This document shows positions 42,930 through 53,207 of a DNA stretch of 64,000 nt, one piece after another (position 1 is the stretch's first letter; each line of letters begins with the position of its first letter). Origin of the DNA: Candidatus Frackibacter sp. WG13 (GTDB lineage: Bacteria; Bacillota; Halanaerobiia; Halobacteroidales; Acetohalobiaceae); assembly GCF_900114655.1 (NCBI RefSeq), contig NZ_FOTT01000001.1, positions 6,973 through 70,972 on the forward strand, written 5' to 3'. Below the pieces are notes generated by a model that was not told the DNA's origin, did no database searches, and saw nothing but the letters and a program-made list of their open reading frames with translations. Both the position numbers and the translations under genes were made by a program.

Positions 42930-43414
42930 TATATCGCCTCCTCTAGTAAGTTGCGTAAGTGTTTAGCCATCTTTTTCTTTCTTTCCCATAACACTTCATC
43001 AGGACGACCATACTCTAAAGCACCACCTGGACAGAAGTCAACACACTCTGGCTCTCCATCACAAAGATTACATTTAGCATGATGAGATTTAGAACTACTG
43101 CCAGCCATACTAATTACACCAATCGGGCAGACCATAAGACACATATTACAACCGATACATTGATTGTCATCAATCACTACTGCGCCAATTTCATCATCCT
43201 TCTCAATTGCACCTACTGGACAAGCCTGTCGACAGCTTGGTTCTTGACAATGAAAACAAGTTACGGGAATAGTAACTATCTCCTCTGGGAAGTTAATCAT
43301 AGTCACTCGTGATAAACTAGGATTAAATTCCCCTTCATGCTCTAAAGAACAGACTAATTCACACGTTCTACAACCAGTACATTTCTTGGGATTAATTAAT
43401 AAAGTTTTTTGCAC
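42929..43414 (-). CDS. Polyferredoxin partner of the aldehyde oxidoreductase
   Basis: 161 aa with four 4Fe-4S cluster motifs: [20 protein letters not shown] with [18 protein letters not shown], and [10 protein letters not shown]. The last has a Cys-Pro end. This type carries electrons between AOR and other partners. GGAGG before the start; immediately upstream of aor. Confidence 0.93.
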   Translation of the reverse strand: MQKTLLINPKKCTGCRTCELVCSLEHEGEFNPSLSRVTMINFPEEIVTIPVTCFHCQEPSCRQACPVGAIEKDDEIGAVVIDDNQCIGCNMCLMVCPIGVISMAGSSSKSHHAKCNLCDGEPECVDFCPGGALEYGRPDEVLWERKKKMAKHLRNLLEEAI

Positions 43415-43526
43415 AGAAACTCCTCCTTTTTTGTTTTAGACCCAACTCACCCACATTTATACATTTATGTATTTTTTCTATAACAAATTACAATTACCTC
43501 CTAGATGCGATATGTCAATTTAGACA

Positions 43527-43566
43527 TAAAAAAAGTGGGCTGTAATTTTATCTACAACCCACTTCA
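43527..43566 (-). terminator. Terminator of the FtsH-like gene
   Basis: On the minus strand GTGGGTTGTAGA pairs with TACAGCCCAC and a T run follows. Confidence 0.85.
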
Positions 43567-43585
43567 CTTAGATTTATTTATTCTT

Positions 43586-45085
43586 TTATGCAGCTTCTTC
43601 ACCTGCTTTGATTCCAAGTTTTCTTCTAAAGTCTTCTCCTTCTATACTTTCTTTATCTAATAGCTCTTCTACTACCTCAGTCATAAAATCTTGATTATTA
43701 GTAATTATCTCTTCTACTCTTCTTTCTTCCGCTTCAATGATCTTATTAATCTCTTCATGAACTTTCTGTTTTGGTAGATCATCTTTACTTACAATTCCTA
43801 ATTCAGACATACCAGAAAAGATAATCTTTTTAGCTAATTTAGTAGCCTTTTCAAAGTCATTAGCGGCTCCAGTACTACGGTTTCCTAAGATAATCTCTTC
43901 AGTAATAGCCCCAGCAATACATACCGCAATTTGACCTTCAAGATAGTCTAGTGTCTGTAGATAGAAGTCATCTTCTGGATTATGACGAACATAACCTAAT
44001 GCTTTACCACGAGAAGTAATAGTAATTGTAGACACAGAACCTGGCTTTACTTTTTCTGCAATTAAGGCATGACCTGTCTCATGATAAGCAACCCGCTTTA
44101 GTTCTTCATCTTTTGGGCGACGATTTAGTTTTTCACCCATCATCACTTTATCGATGGCTTCTTTAAAATGCTTTGCCATAACCTTAGTAGACTCTTCACG
44201 CATAGCCATAATAGCCGCTTCGTTAGCTAAATTCTCTAAATGTGCTCCAGAAAAACGGAAAGTCTCTCTAGCAATCTTATTTAAGTCTACCTCTTCAGCT
44301 AACGGCTTATTATTAGTATGAATCTCTAGAATTTTCTTTCTACCATCTTTATCTGGCAAGTCTACTTTAACAATTCTATCAAAACGCCCTGGTCGTAAAA
44401 GAGCTTCATCTAAAATATCAATTCGGTTAGTCGCACCAACTACTAATACATTAACATCATCATCAATAGACATTCCGTCTAATTCTACTAATAATTGGTT
44501 TAACGTTTGGTCATATTCTAAATGACTAGAATGTTGTCCACGCTTACCTCCTAAAATATCAATCTCATCAATGAAGATAACCGCATTAGACTTATTAGCT
44601 TTCTTAGCTTGGTCTTTAGCTTTTTTGAAAAGCTCTCTTACTCTTTTAGCTCCTACTCCAGCATACATTTCAATAAATTCACTCCCGGAAGTAGAAATAA
44701 AGACTGAATCTATATAACGAGCAGCAGCTTTAGCCATTAAAGTCTTTCCAGTTCCTGGCGGACCACTAAGCATAATGCCTTTTAACGGTCTAATCCCAAG
44801 TTCTTTAACAGTTCTTACATCTTTTACAAACTCTAATGCTTCTAACAATTCATTCTTAGCTGTATCTTGTCCACCAATATCTTCAAACTTAACCTCCGGA
44901 ACATCATCTTTTTTACCACTATAGGTATTAAAACTTTTATTATTCCCTATTCCTTGTTTCCCTACAACTTCAAAAAGAACATAACCCAAAATTCCGAAGA
45001 AGAAGATAGGGGCTACATTAATACCTTGAAAAGCTAAAAAGATAACTAACGCAAGTCCAATACCTAAACTAAGTTCTTTAACCAT
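43586..45085 (-). CDS. Short FtsH-like AAA+ metalloprotease
   Basis: About 499 aa from ATG 45085 (AAGGAGG before it). Two membrane helices within the first 45 residues, almost no outside domain, then Walker A SGPPGTGKT, arginine-finger region of AAA, and zinc motif YHETGHALIAEK (M41). Classic FtsH has a larger extracytoplasmic part of about 70 residues. A membrane quality-control protease; the short head suggests a specialised form. Start overlaps the stop of the preceding gene. Confidence 0.92.
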   Translation of the reverse strand: MVKELSLGIGLALVIFLAFQGINVAPIFFFGILGYVLFEVVGKQGIGNNKSFNTYSGKKDDVPEVKFEDIGGQDTAKNELLEALEFVKDVRTVKELGIRPLKGIMLSGPPGTGKTLMAKAAARYIDSVFISTSGSEFIEMYAGVGAKRVRELFKKAKDQAKKANKSNAVIFIDEIDILGGKRGQHSSHLEYDQTLNQLLVELDGMSIDDDVNVLVVGATNRIDILDEALLRPGRFDRIVKVDLPDKDGRKKILEIHTNNKPLAEEVDLNKIARETFRFSGAHLENLANEAAIMAMREESTKVMAKHFKEAIDKVMMGEKLNRRPKDEELKRVAYHETGHALIAEKVKPGSVSTITITSRGKALGYVRHNPEDDFYLQTLDYLEGQIAVCIAGAITEEIILGNRSTGAANDFEKATKLAKKIIFSGMSELGIVSKDDLPKQKVHEEINKIIEAEERRVEEIITNNQDFMTEVVEELLDKESIEGEDFRRKLGIKAGEEAA

Positions 45086-45638
45086 TAACCCCACCTCCTT
45101 GGAAAGTAACCTTGTTTAATCCAGGATATTCACGTTCAATTACTTTATAGAAATAATCTTGATTATCACTTAATTGCAAGTAGATATTATTCTGATCAAC
45201 ACTAACTTCAGCTTTCTTTACCCTTAATTTATTACTAATGGTATCTAATCGACTAGCCATCTTTGTAAATTCACCAGTCATCATTGATTCATAAATAGAT
45301 AAATGCATTCTACGATATAAGCTATTCAATTTTTCATTATTAGAATTATTTAATTTAACGCTATAATTATTCTTACCAATAGAATTAATTAGAACTTCAT
45401 TTATCTGTTGATAAGTCTTTTGTAAATCATCAACTGCTACTAAAGTTAGATTAATCTCTTTACCCTTATTTGCATCTTCAATCTTTACTTTCTCCACTCC
45501 GTTGATTACTGTTAACTTTTCTGTCAATGAGTTTTCTAATCGATAATTGTTTAAATAGTACTGAGTACCAAAGAATAATCCTAAAGAAATAATCAGTACT
45601 ATAACGACTAATTCTACTTTAACTCCTTTAATCTTCAT
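45078..45638 (-). CDS. Membrane-anchored hypothetical protein coupled to the FtsH-like protease
   Basis: 186 aa from ATG 45638 (GAGGAG before it). One N-terminal membrane helix (6-28), then an alpha/beta exterior region with ANKGKEINLTLVAVDDLQ and a C terminus YPGLNKVTFQGGG. It overlaps the protease start by 8 bp, so is coupled in translation. It may be a partner that supplies the outside domain the short FtsH lacks (inference). Confidence 0.75.
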   Translation of the reverse strand: MKIKGVKVELVVIVLIISLGLFFGTQYYLNNYRLENSLTEKLTVINGVEKVKIEDANKGKEINLTLVAVDDLQKTYQQINEVLINSIGKNNYSVKLNNSNNEKLNSLYRRMHLSIYESMMTGEFTKMASRLDTISNKLRVKKAEVSVDQNNIYLQLSDNQDYFYKVIEREYPGLNKVTFQGGGVNG

Positions 45639-45916
45639 CTCTTTCCACTCCTCTCTAGTATGATTTATTACTAAATATATATGACTTTTAGTTTTTACTC
45701 TCCCGTTTTCTGTAGCACTGATTATTATAGCATACCTTCTTGCAGGTAACAACTGTTATAAATATGTAAATAGTGGTAGTTGATTAATGGATGAAGGAGT
45801 TCAGGAGTTGGTGTTGAAGTATTAAGGTTGAGACTAAGGCTGAGGAAAGATTAGATATAGACTAACACAGACCAAACTAAAAAATAAAAAAGAATAATTA
45901 AGGAGGAAACTATAAA

Positions 45917-46627
45917 ATGTCAGTAACTAAAAAGAGGTTTAATGAATTAAAGAAATTAGCAGAAGAATTAGGAGTCGATTTAGTAAGTAGTACTTCTTTA
46001 CATGAAGCTAAAGATTTCATTGCCAAACAAGGAGATAAAAATTTAGTCCAATTACCTTATGCTATTAGCATTGCTATCCATTTACCTGAGCCAGTGGTTA
46101 ATGAGTTATCAAATACTGAAAATGTACAGAACTTACTCACCTATGATTACATAGTCTATAATATGGTCAACCCTACTTTAGATAGAATCACTACTAGATT
46201 AGCACAGAAGATTCAAAGCTATGGCTTTAATGCACTACCAATCCCTAGTTCTCATCGTACAGATGAAACTAACCTTAAAGGAATATTCTCTCATAAGTTA
46301 GCTGCTCATTTATCGGGATTAGGCTGGATTGGTAAAAGCTGTTTATTAGTTACTCCCGACTTTGGACCACGATTGCGTTTAGGTACAGTGCTAACTGACT
46401 TACCGTTACCTAATAATGAGCCACTACGAGATAATTGTGGTCAATGTAGTATTTGTGTTGATAACTGTCCATCTAAAGCATTTACTGGCAAAAGCTTTAA
46501 TATAAATGAACCCCGAGAAGTAAGATATAAATTCCAAAAATGTGAAAAATATAGAAATAAGATCAAAGATAAGATTGGCTGTCGTAGCTGCGGCATTTGT
46601 GTGCAGATTTGTCCTAGAGGTAGGTAA
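45917..46627 (+). CDS. QueG-like iron-sulfur protein
   Basis: 236 aa. Domain shared with epoxyqueuosine reductase: HLSGLGWIGKSCLLVTPDFG, LRLGTVLTDLPL, then two [4Fe-4S] motifs, CGQCSICVDNCPSKAF and CRSCGICVQICPRGR. It lacks the C-terminal HEAT repeats of QueG and is short, so it is a paralogue of unknown substrate. GGAGG before ATG; head SVTKKRFNELKKLAEELGVD. Confidence 0.85.
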   Translation: MSVTKKRFNELKKLAEELGVDLVSSTSLHEAKDFIAKQGDKNLVQLPYAISIAIHLPEPVVNELSNTENVQNLLTYDYIVYNMVNPTLDRITTRLAQKIQSYGFNALPIPSSHRTDETNLKGIFSHKLAAHLSGLGWIGKSCLLVTPDFGPRLRLGTVLTDLPLPNNEPLRDNCGQCSICVDNCPSKAFTGKSFNINEPREVRYKFQKCEKYRNKIKDKIGCRSCGICVQICPRGR

Positions 46628-46633
46628 AGACCT

Positions 46634-47008
46634 TTACTTGCCTAGACTCTTCCAATGGTTCTTTGTCTCACTCAATTCTATTAAAGATGACAATTTATCT
46701 TTGGCTTCAATTGCCCCTTCTAAGCGAGCTAAATTATTACTTAAGTCTTCAATCTCGCCATTACTTGCAGCAAATTGTATTCTACTACGCACTTTCTTCC
46801 ATGCTTCTTTAAGTCTTTTAAAATTCTCATCAGCTTGATTCCATTTCTTAGCTTTTATATCGCTTTTAATTAATTTTACATACTGCATCATATCATCTGA
46901 TTTAGCTAAAGGCTGCTTCAAATAAGAGATTGAAAGCATTAAAACAGCAAAGATAATAAGAATAATAACTGGAACCATATATCCTGTAATATTTCTCATT
47001 AATTTCAC
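46634..47008 (-). CDS. DUF4363 family protein
   Basis: 124 aa: one membrane helix (10-30) and a helical outside part KKWNQADENFKRLKEAWKKV. The pair DUF421 followed by DUF4363 is conserved in spore-forming clostridia. Four bp after the DUF421 gene. Confidence 0.85.
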   Translation of the reverse strand: MKLMRNITGYMVPVIILIIFAVLMLSISYLKQPLAKSDDMMQYVKLIKSDIKAKKWNQADENFKRLKEAWKKVRSRIQFAASNGEIEDLSNNLARLEGAIEAKDKLSSLIELSETKNHWKSLGK

Positions 47009-47011
47009 CCC

Positions 47012-47752
47012 TTAATTTGCTCCTGGATAGTCACTAACATTGACTGGAATTTCTACCTCTTCATCATACTTATCAACGTATAACTTTCCTTGTGTATCTA
47101 ATAAAGCTAAATTAACCTCTGAAGGATCCTCAATATTAAGTAAATTCTTTAACTGAGATTTTAACCATTCTTCATCAAGTCCAACTTGAGCAAGATTCTG
47201 TTCAAGAATTATACCATCATAAATTAATTCAACAGGTAAACCTTTATACTTAGTATCTAGGTTCATATCTTTAGGAGTTAAATTTTGATACTGAGACTTT
47301 TTGAGCACTGATAACTTACCATTAGTCTCCAAAATAGCAAATTCAACTTGAGATGGGCTGAAGACTCCTTTAATTCTTAATTGTTCTAAAAGATCCGTGA
47401 TTCTATAACGCATATTACGCATAGCATCCTCCATTATTTTACCGTTCATAATGACTATTGTTGGCTCACCATCAAAATATTTGGAAACTTTTCTTGATTT
47501 TAATGTAATAACTTGTAATATTATAGCTGCTAAAAACCAGATGAATAAGCCAACCCAGTGAGCCCAAGGCCGAATACTTAAATCTGTGGTCAATGAAGAT
47601 GCTGTTGAACCAATCGTAATTCCTAAAATATAATCAAAATAAGTTAATTGACTTATTTGCTGTTTTCCTAATATTCGAGTAAAAATTAATAAAGTAGTAA
47701 AAGCAACTATTCCTCTAAATATTACCACTAGAGTTTCATTCACCCTTATCAC
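47012..47752 (-). CDS. DUF421 (YetF-type) membrane protein
   Basis: 246 aa. Three membrane helices (about 8-28, 38-55, 65-85) and a cytoplasmic domain with FDGEPTIVIMNGKIMEDAMR, typical for YetF. In Bacillus YetF paralogues affect spore traits. Coupled with the DUF4363 gene downstream; ribosome site TAGGAGGTGATAAGG. Confidence 0.9.
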   Translation of the reverse strand: MIRVNETLVVIFRGIVAFTTLLIFTRILGKQQISQLTYFDYILGITIGSTASSLTTDLSIRPWAHWVGLFIWFLAAIILQVITLKSRKVSKYFDGEPTIVIMNGKIMEDAMRNMRYRITDLLEQLRIKGVFSPSQVEFAILETNGKLSVLKKSQYQNLTPKDMNLDTKYKGLPVELIYDGIILEQNLAQVGLDEEWLKSQLKNLLNIEDPSEVNLALLDTQGKLYVDKYDEEVEIPVNVSDYPGAN

Positions 47753-47794
47753 CTCCTAAATGCTATTATATCCAGTAGTAAAATTAACATTCAT

Positions 47795-47826
47795 AAAAAA
47801 AAGAACCTAGTCTCCTAGGTTCTTTT
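47795..47826. terminator. Terminator between pgpA and the DUF421 gene
   Basis: AAGAACCTAG and CTAGGTTCTT form a 10-bp stem, with T run on the minus side (pgpA transcript). Confidence 0.85.
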
Positions 47827-47827
47827 A

Positions 47828-48271
47828 TCACGTAAAAAATAGTATTAAATTTATTAATAGATTCGCCATAATTCCAGCTACAATATCATCTAACATAATG
47901 CCTAAACCACCATGAAACTCCTGGAAGTTTTTAATTGGAGGTGGTTTTGCTATATCGAAGATACGAAACAGAATAAAAGCAGGAATTAACATATTAATCC
48001 CTAACCCGAACATAGCCACAAAATAACCAGCCCACTCATCAATCACTATCTTAGGACAGTCCTTTTCTCCATAAATATCTTCCGCCCAGTGAGAAATTAC
48101 TATCCCTACCACCGTTAAAATTACTACTATAGGTAAACCTATCGTATATTTTTGCAGCCAAATTAAAGCTAAAATCATAGCAACTATAGTTCCAATAGTC
48201 CCCGGAGCAACAGGACTCAATCCACTATAGAATCCCGTAGCTAAAAATTTAATTACTTTATCCTTCTCCAT
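47828..48271 (-). CDS. pgpA: Phosphatidylglycerophosphatase A
   Basis: 147 aa, two to three membrane segments, and the family motif YGEKDCPKIVIDEWAGY with catalytic acids. Converts phosphatidylglycerophosphate to phosphatidylglycerol, the step after PgsA. Overlaps pgsA by 14 bp. Confidence 0.95.
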   Translation of the reverse strand: MEKDKVIKFLATGFYSGLSPVAPGTIGTIVAMILALIWLQKYTIGLPIVVILTVVGIVISHWAEDIYGEKDCPKIVIDEWAGYFVAMFGLGINMLIPAFILFRIFDIAKPPPIKNFQEFHGGLGIMLDDIVAGIMANLLINLILFFT

Positions 48272-48797
48272 CTGCTTTTATCACCTGCTTAGACTTCCAC
48301 AAATAATCCAATCCAGAAGCAATAGTTAGTAATACTGCTAGCCAAAGTAGTTTCATACTATACGGTAGATTAATAATTACCGCAATAATAGCTATAATCT
48401 GTAAAGTAGTCTTATACTTACCTAACTTACTAGCAGCAATTACAATCCCTTCGGAAGCAGCTACCACTCGTAAACCAGTAATAGCAAACTCGCGTCCAAT
48501 AATAATAATAGCCGGCCAAGCTGTAATTTCGCCCATATCTACTAAAGCAATTAACGCTGCAGAAATGAGTAGCTTATCAGCTAATGGATCAATAAACTTC
48601 CCTAATTTAGTAATTAACCCTTGTTTGCGAGCAATATAACCATCTAAACCATCAGTAACCGCTGCTAAAATAAACGTACCTACAGCAAAATATCGAGTAT
48701 AACTTGAATACTCACCTTCTGGTCTAAATAATAAGAAGAACATAAAGATAGGTACTAATAAAATTCTTAAAAGCGTTAATTTATTAGGTAAATTCAT
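48258..48797 (-). CDS. pgsA: CDP-diacylglycerol-glycerol-3-phosphate 3-phosphatidyltransferase
   Basis: 179 aa, about five membrane segments. The CDP-alcohol motif lies at TDGLDGYIARKQGLITKLGK (D-G-x2-A-R-x8-G-x3-D, with FIDPLADK). Makes phosphatidylglycerophosphate. Overlaps rimO by 4 bp and pgpA by 14. Confidence 0.96.
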   Translation of the reverse strand: MNLPNKLTLLRILLVPIFMFFLLFRPEGEYSSYTRYFAVGTFILAAVTDGLDGYIARKQGLITKLGKFIDPLADKLLISAALIALVDMGEITAWPAIIIIGREFAITGLRVVAASEGIVIAASKLGKYKTTLQIIAIIAVIINLPYSMKLLWLAVLLTIASGLDYLWKSKQVIKADGEG

Positions 48798-50122
48798 TCT
48801 AATTTCTCTCCTATTAAATCATATTCATATGCATCTGTTACTTGAACCTTTATCAAATCACCTGACTTAGCATCTACATCCTTAATATAAATAAAACCAT
48901 CAATTTCAGGAGCATCCCGTTCAGTCCTACCGATAACTAAAGTCTCCCCTGCTTCCTTTTGTATCTCTTCGACTAAAACATCTACTTCTTCACCAATCCA
49001 AGCTTGATTTCTTTCTAAAGCAATCTCTTTTTGCAGCTCCATAACCCTTTCGTATCTTTCTTCCTTAACATCTTCCTCAACTTGATTAGGCATCTTAGCT
49101 GCTAAAGTACCCTCTTCCTGAGAATATTTAAAAGTTCCTAAACGATCAAACTGCGCCTCCTGAACAAAATCTAATAAATTTTTAAACTCTTTTTCTGTTT
49201 CACCAGGAAAGCCAACAATCAAAGAGGTTCTAATCGTCATTTTAGGAATTCTATCTCTTAACTTCGAGATTAAAGTTAGAATCTCCTCTTTAGTTCCTCG
49301 TCTATCCATCTCTTCTCTTATTCTATCATCAGCATGTTGAATTGGGAGATCAATATAATTGCAGATTCGTTCATGTTTAGCTATCATTTCTATTAGCTCA
49401 TCACTAAAATCATTAGGATAAGCATATAATAATCTGAACCATTTAACATCTTCTATCTTAACCAATTCTTTTAATAATTCTACTAATTTAGACTCACCGT
49501 ATAGATCAATTCCGTATTTAGTAATATCCTGAGCAATAATATTTACCTCTTTTACTCCTTGCTTAGCTAACCCTTTCACTTCTTTAACTATATTATCAAT
49601 CTTTCTACTACGCAAATCGCCTCTTAGCTTGGGAATCACACAATAACTACAACGGTTATTGCATCCTTCAGCTATCTTAACATAAGTAGTATATCCTACA
49701 TCTAACCTCTTCCTAGGTAACTCTTTTTGATAATCAAAATTAGGATCAGTAACTTCAAATTTATTCCTACCATCTAAACCCTCATTAATTACCTCTACAA
49801 TTTCATCAAAATTACCTGTTCCTAAAATAGCATCTATTTCTGGAATCTCTTCTTTTAACTCTTCAGGATAACGCTGAGTTAGACATCCGGTTACAATTAA
49901 GACTTCACAATTATCTTCTTTATATTTAGCTAACTGTAAAATAGCCTCTATTGACTCTTCTTTGGCATCACCAATGAAGCCACAAGTATTTACAATTAAA
50001 ACCTCTGCTTCTTCATAATCATCAACCAACTCTAAACCTGCCTCTTCTACCAAGCCAATCATAATTTCTGAATCAACTTGATTCTTAGGACAGCCTAAAC
50101 TTACTAAACCGACACTTGACAT
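48794..50122 (-). CDS. rimO: Ribosomal protein S12 methylthiotransferase
   Basis: 442 aa. MiaB-type layout: N-terminal domain with Cys motifs (VGLVSLGCPKN, LIVNTCGFI, VTGCLTQRYPE), radical-SAM CNNRCSYCVIPKLRG near 150, and a C-terminal TRAM domain. Adds a methylthio group to an aspartate of S12. Head of the pgsA-pgpA operon. Confidence 0.96.
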   Translation of the reverse strand: MSSVGLVSLGCPKNQVDSEIMIGLVEEAGLELVDDYEEAEVLIVNTCGFIGDAKEESIEAILQLAKYKEDNCEVLIVTGCLTQRYPEELKEEIPEIDAILGTGNFDEIVEVINEGLDGRNKFEVTDPNFDYQKELPRKRLDVGYTTYVKIAEGCNNRCSYCVIPKLRGDLRSRKIDNIVKEVKGLAKQGVKEVNIIAQDITKYGIDLYGESKLVELLKELVKIEDVKWFRLLYAYPNDFSDELIEMIAKHERICNYIDLPIQHADDRIREEMDRRGTKEEILTLISKLRDRIPKMTIRTSLIVGFPGETEKEFKNLLDFVQEAQFDRLGTFKYSQEEGTLAAKMPNQVEEDVKEERYERVMELQKEIALERNQAWIGEEVDVLVEEIQKEAGETLVIGRTERDAPEIDGFIYIKDVDAKSGDLIKVQVTDAYEYDLIGEKLE

Positions 50123-50340
50123 TAATTAATTTCTCTCCTTTCACAACTACTTCAGATATTACAATAATGACTATCTCATGTACGTTAATTTAATACATAT
50201 TCTTCTAGTTAACTACTATTAATATTTAAATTATCCATATACTTATTATTTATCAGTAAGACTATTATATTCTAAAGAGCCTATCTATCTTTCTTTATAA
50301 TTAATTCAATATACCGTTTGAAAGTCCTTTATTAAAACGA

Positions 50341-50395
50341 AAATAGTCAATATATCTCATGACTCATTAAAATTTCAGAGATATATTGACTATTT
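50341..50395. other. Long stem-loop in a 340-bp gene-free gap
   Basis: AAATAGTCAATATATCTC and GAGATATATTGACTATTT form a perfect 18-bp stem. After the DUF362 gene (minus) the T content is modest. The rest of the gap 50123-50462 holds only AT-rich sequence; I see no other element in it. Confidence 0.65.
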
Positions 50396-50462
50396 ATTAA
50401 TAATTTTAAATATTTTATAATTAGATTTGAAACTCAATTATGTTTAGAATTTGATAATTAAT

Positions 50463-51569
50463 CTAATCAATCTTAATCAATTCGTAGTCTCTACTTCCTA
50501 AACCTATTCTTTCACCGTGAGCTAATTGAGCTGTCCAATCAACATTAGGGTGAACACCTCTAAATTTATCTTCACCAGGCTTAAAATTCTTCTGTAGTGC
50601 GCTATTCTTACGCCCTAATTGTTCATTAACTAAATCAGCTGATGCTTGGTCAATTGCTACTGGGTCTTTTGAAGCTAAAATCCCGATATCATCGACTATC
50701 GGTCGGTCACTCCAACCGCAACAATCACAAAGCGGACTAATATCCATAACAAAGTTAATAAATCCTACTTTATCTTTTTTATCTTTCAAAATTCCTAATG
50801 TATACTCAGCCATTCTTTCCTGTACTGCTACCGGGGCATCGTCCCACTGTACTGTAATAGCATCGGTTGGACAAGTAACCATACATTCACCACAGCCTAT
50901 ACATTTTTCAGAATCTAATTGACTAACATCTCCAATAACAAATGCGTCTGCTGGACACCATTCACTACACTTTCCACAAGCAACACACTCTTCATCAACT
51001 ACTTCTGGACTAACCGTAGCGTGCATCATCTGTTTACCACTTCTACTACCTAATCCCATACCTACATTCTTGATAGCGCCACCAAAACCAGTTAATTCAT
51101 GGCCTTTAAAATGAGCTATACCAAACATACCATCAGCACTATAAATTTCACTACCAATTCTTACTTGCTCAAAATGCTTTTGGTTAATCTCAATCTCTCT
51201 ATAGTTCTTCCCTTTTAAACCATCAGCAATAACTAAAGGAGCCTGTACTGTCGAATAACCAAATCCATTAGCAATTGCAGTATTTAAATGGTCTACCGTA
51301 TTAGACCTTGTTCCAGAATAAAGAGTATTAGCATCAGTTAAAAAAGGTTTTCCTTGGGCCTTCTTAATCTCTTCAACTAACCTTCTAATAAATACTGGTC
51401 TAATAAAACCTGTATTTCCTTCCTCACCAAAATGAAGTTTGATTCCAAATAGTTCATCCTCTTCAATCAGTTTATCAAAGCCAGCTTCATTAAATAACTT
51501 AGATAACTTATTAATTAAATTACTATCCTTATCTTTTGCTTTCATATCTGTGTAATATACTTTACTCAT
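50463..51569 (-). CDS. DUF362 family ferredoxin-like protein
   Basis: 368 aa from ATG 51569 (AAGGAGG before it). DUF362 region with TDANTLYSGTR and HFKGHELTGFGGAIKNVGMG, then a 2x[4Fe-4S] pair CVACGKCSEWCPADAF and CIGCGECMVTCPTDAI. A late CDCCGW also present. Function unsettled in the family; proposed redox role. Confidence 0.9.
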   Translation of the reverse strand: MSKVYYTDMKAKDKDSNLINKLSKLFNEAGFDKLIEEDELFGIKLHFGEEGNTGFIRPVFIRRLVEEIKKAQGKPFLTDANTLYSGTRSNTVDHLNTAIANGFGYSTVQAPLVIADGLKGKNYREIEINQKHFEQVRIGSEIYSADGMFGIAHFKGHELTGFGGAIKNVGMGLGSRSGKQMMHATVSPEVVDEECVACGKCSEWCPADAFVIGDVSQLDSEKCIGCGECMVTCPTDAITVQWDDAPVAVQERMAEYTLGILKDKKDKVGFINFVMDISPLCDCCGWSDRPIVDDIGILASKDPVAIDQASADLVNEQLGRKNSALQKNFKPGEDKFRGVHPNVDWTAQLAHGERIGLGSRDYELIKID

Positions 51570-51671
51570 TAAAAAAATTCCTCCTTCAACGACTGAAATA
51601 ATTGATGCTCTCACTAAATAGAATGCATTATTTAATAAAAATTTATTAATGAAACTAGATTATACCAAAAA

Positions 51672-52232
51672 TTAATCCTTAATTAACTTTAAGGCCTCAG
51701 CTCTAACAGCTTGGTCTTTATGTAAGATTCCTCTTACAGCTGAAGTAGTAGTAAATGAACCAGGCTTCTTAATCCCTCTCATAGTCATACACATATGTTC
51801 GGCCTCGATCACAACAATTACGCCACGAGCATCTATATTATCCATTATAAGGTCTGCAACTTGGCTTGTCAACCTTTCTTGTAATTGTGGTCGTTTAGCA
51901 AACGAATCAACAACTCGTGCTAACTTACTTAAGCCAGTCACCTTACCACTTTTAGGAATGTAACCGACATGTGCCTTCCCATAGAATGGTAAAAGATGAT
52001 GTTCACACATAGAATAAAAAGAAATATCTTTAACCAAAACTAATTCTTCATGCTCCTCGGTAAAGAATATCTGTAAATCATCTGATGGGTCTTTGTGTAA
52101 TCCGCTAAATACTTCTTCATACATTCGAGCTACTCTATCTGGTGTCTCCTGTAGTCCTTCTCTTTTTGGATCTTCTCCAATAGCTTCTAAAATCATTTCT
52201 ACTGCTTCTCTAATTTTATCTCTATCTACCAT
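51672..52232 (-). CDS. folE: GTP cyclohydrolase I
   Basis: 186 aa from ATG 52232 (GGAGGGAG before it). Motifs [20 protein letters not shown] with zinc Cys/His, [19 protein letters not shown], and the C-terminal [16 protein letters not shown]. First step of folate (and queuosine) precursor synthesis from GTP. Confidence 0.97.
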   Translation of the reverse strand: MVDRDKIREAVEMILEAIGEDPKREGLQETPDRVARMYEEVFSGLHKDPSDDLQIFFTEEHEELVLVKDISFYSMCEHHLLPFYGKAHVGYIPKSGKVTGLSKLARVVDSFAKRPQLQERLTSQVADLIMDNIDARGVIVVIEAEHMCMTMRGIKKPGSFTTTSAVRGILHKDQAVRAEALKLIKD

Positions 52233-52479
52233 AATTAATTCTCCCTCCGCAATTATCTTTTTATAGTATTTCATATACTGAATATCCTTAATAATATATT
52301 TCCCCATTAATCTAGAATTTCCTGCTCAAAATCAATTTTATTACTAAATTATGGTTCTATTATTCAGATATTTTTAAAAATTAATTCTCTTTCAACAAGG
52401 AAATTCATTAACAATAGATAATTATATATAATATAACTATTAATTGGAAGAATAATAACTCTAAGGAGGCTTTTAATTT

Positions 52480-53133
52480 ATGGAAACCCCGAATTTAAAA
52501 GAACTTGCTAAAGAATATGAACAGGATAATGATATTATAGCATACCAAAAGGCACAAGAAAAATTAAGTAAGTTAAATCCAGAAGAAGTAGCAGATAAAA
52601 CTGGTGCTAAATTTAACTCAGAAAAAAGTAGATTTGAATTAAATATGATGGGCAAAAAGCATTTCATAAGTTATCCTGATGGAGAAATACGAACAGCAGA
52701 AGGTAAGGACGTACACTTCCCAATTAACGTCTTAATTCTTCATTACTTAACTGAAGCCAGTGGACAACCATTAGAAGATAAGCTAATATCCTATCGTGAA
52801 ATTCCAGAAGGTGGAGAAATTTACTACGGCCCTTTTAAACGAAGAGCAATCGACCCCCTAGTTAAAACTTTTGGTGAACGACCAAAGACTTTAATTGAGG
52901 CTAGCAAACATTTAAACGGAGAAATAGCAGAAGTTGGCGATTATAGTGTTTCTATTCCTGTCTTCCCTAATATCCCTGTTACCTTTGTTATTTGGGAAGG
53001 AGATGATGAATTTCCCCCATCAGGAAATGTATTATTTGATGCTTCAGTAGCATCTTATTTATCAGCGGAAGATTTAGCATTCGTAGGTAGTGTTCCTCTA
53101 TGGAGCTTAAGTGGAATTGCTAAAGAACTGTAA
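52480..53133 (+). CDS. DUF3786 domain protein
   Basis: 217 aa, soluble. Sequence pattern ILHYLTEASGQPLEDKLISY, GEIYYGPFKRRAIDPL and the C-terminal VLFDASVASYLSAEDL matches the DUF3786 family, often near corrinoid or Fe-S methyltransferase genes, none of which is adjacent. AGGAGG before ATG. Function unknown. Confidence 0.8.
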   Translation: METPNLKELAKEYEQDNDIIAYQKAQEKLSKLNPEEVADKTGAKFNSEKSRFELNMMGKKHFISYPDGEIRTAEGKDVHFPINVLILHYLTEASGQPLEDKLISYREIPEGGEIYYGPFKRRAIDPLVKTFGERPKTLIEASKHLNGEIAEVGDYSVSIPVFPNIPVTFVIWEGDDEFPPSGNVLFDASVASYLSAEDLAFVGSVPLWSLSGIAKEL

Positions 53134-53207
53134 ACTAGATGTATTAATTCTACTACTTTATATGATAATAAATAAAAACTATTAATAACTAGAGGGGGTA
53201 GTAGATA

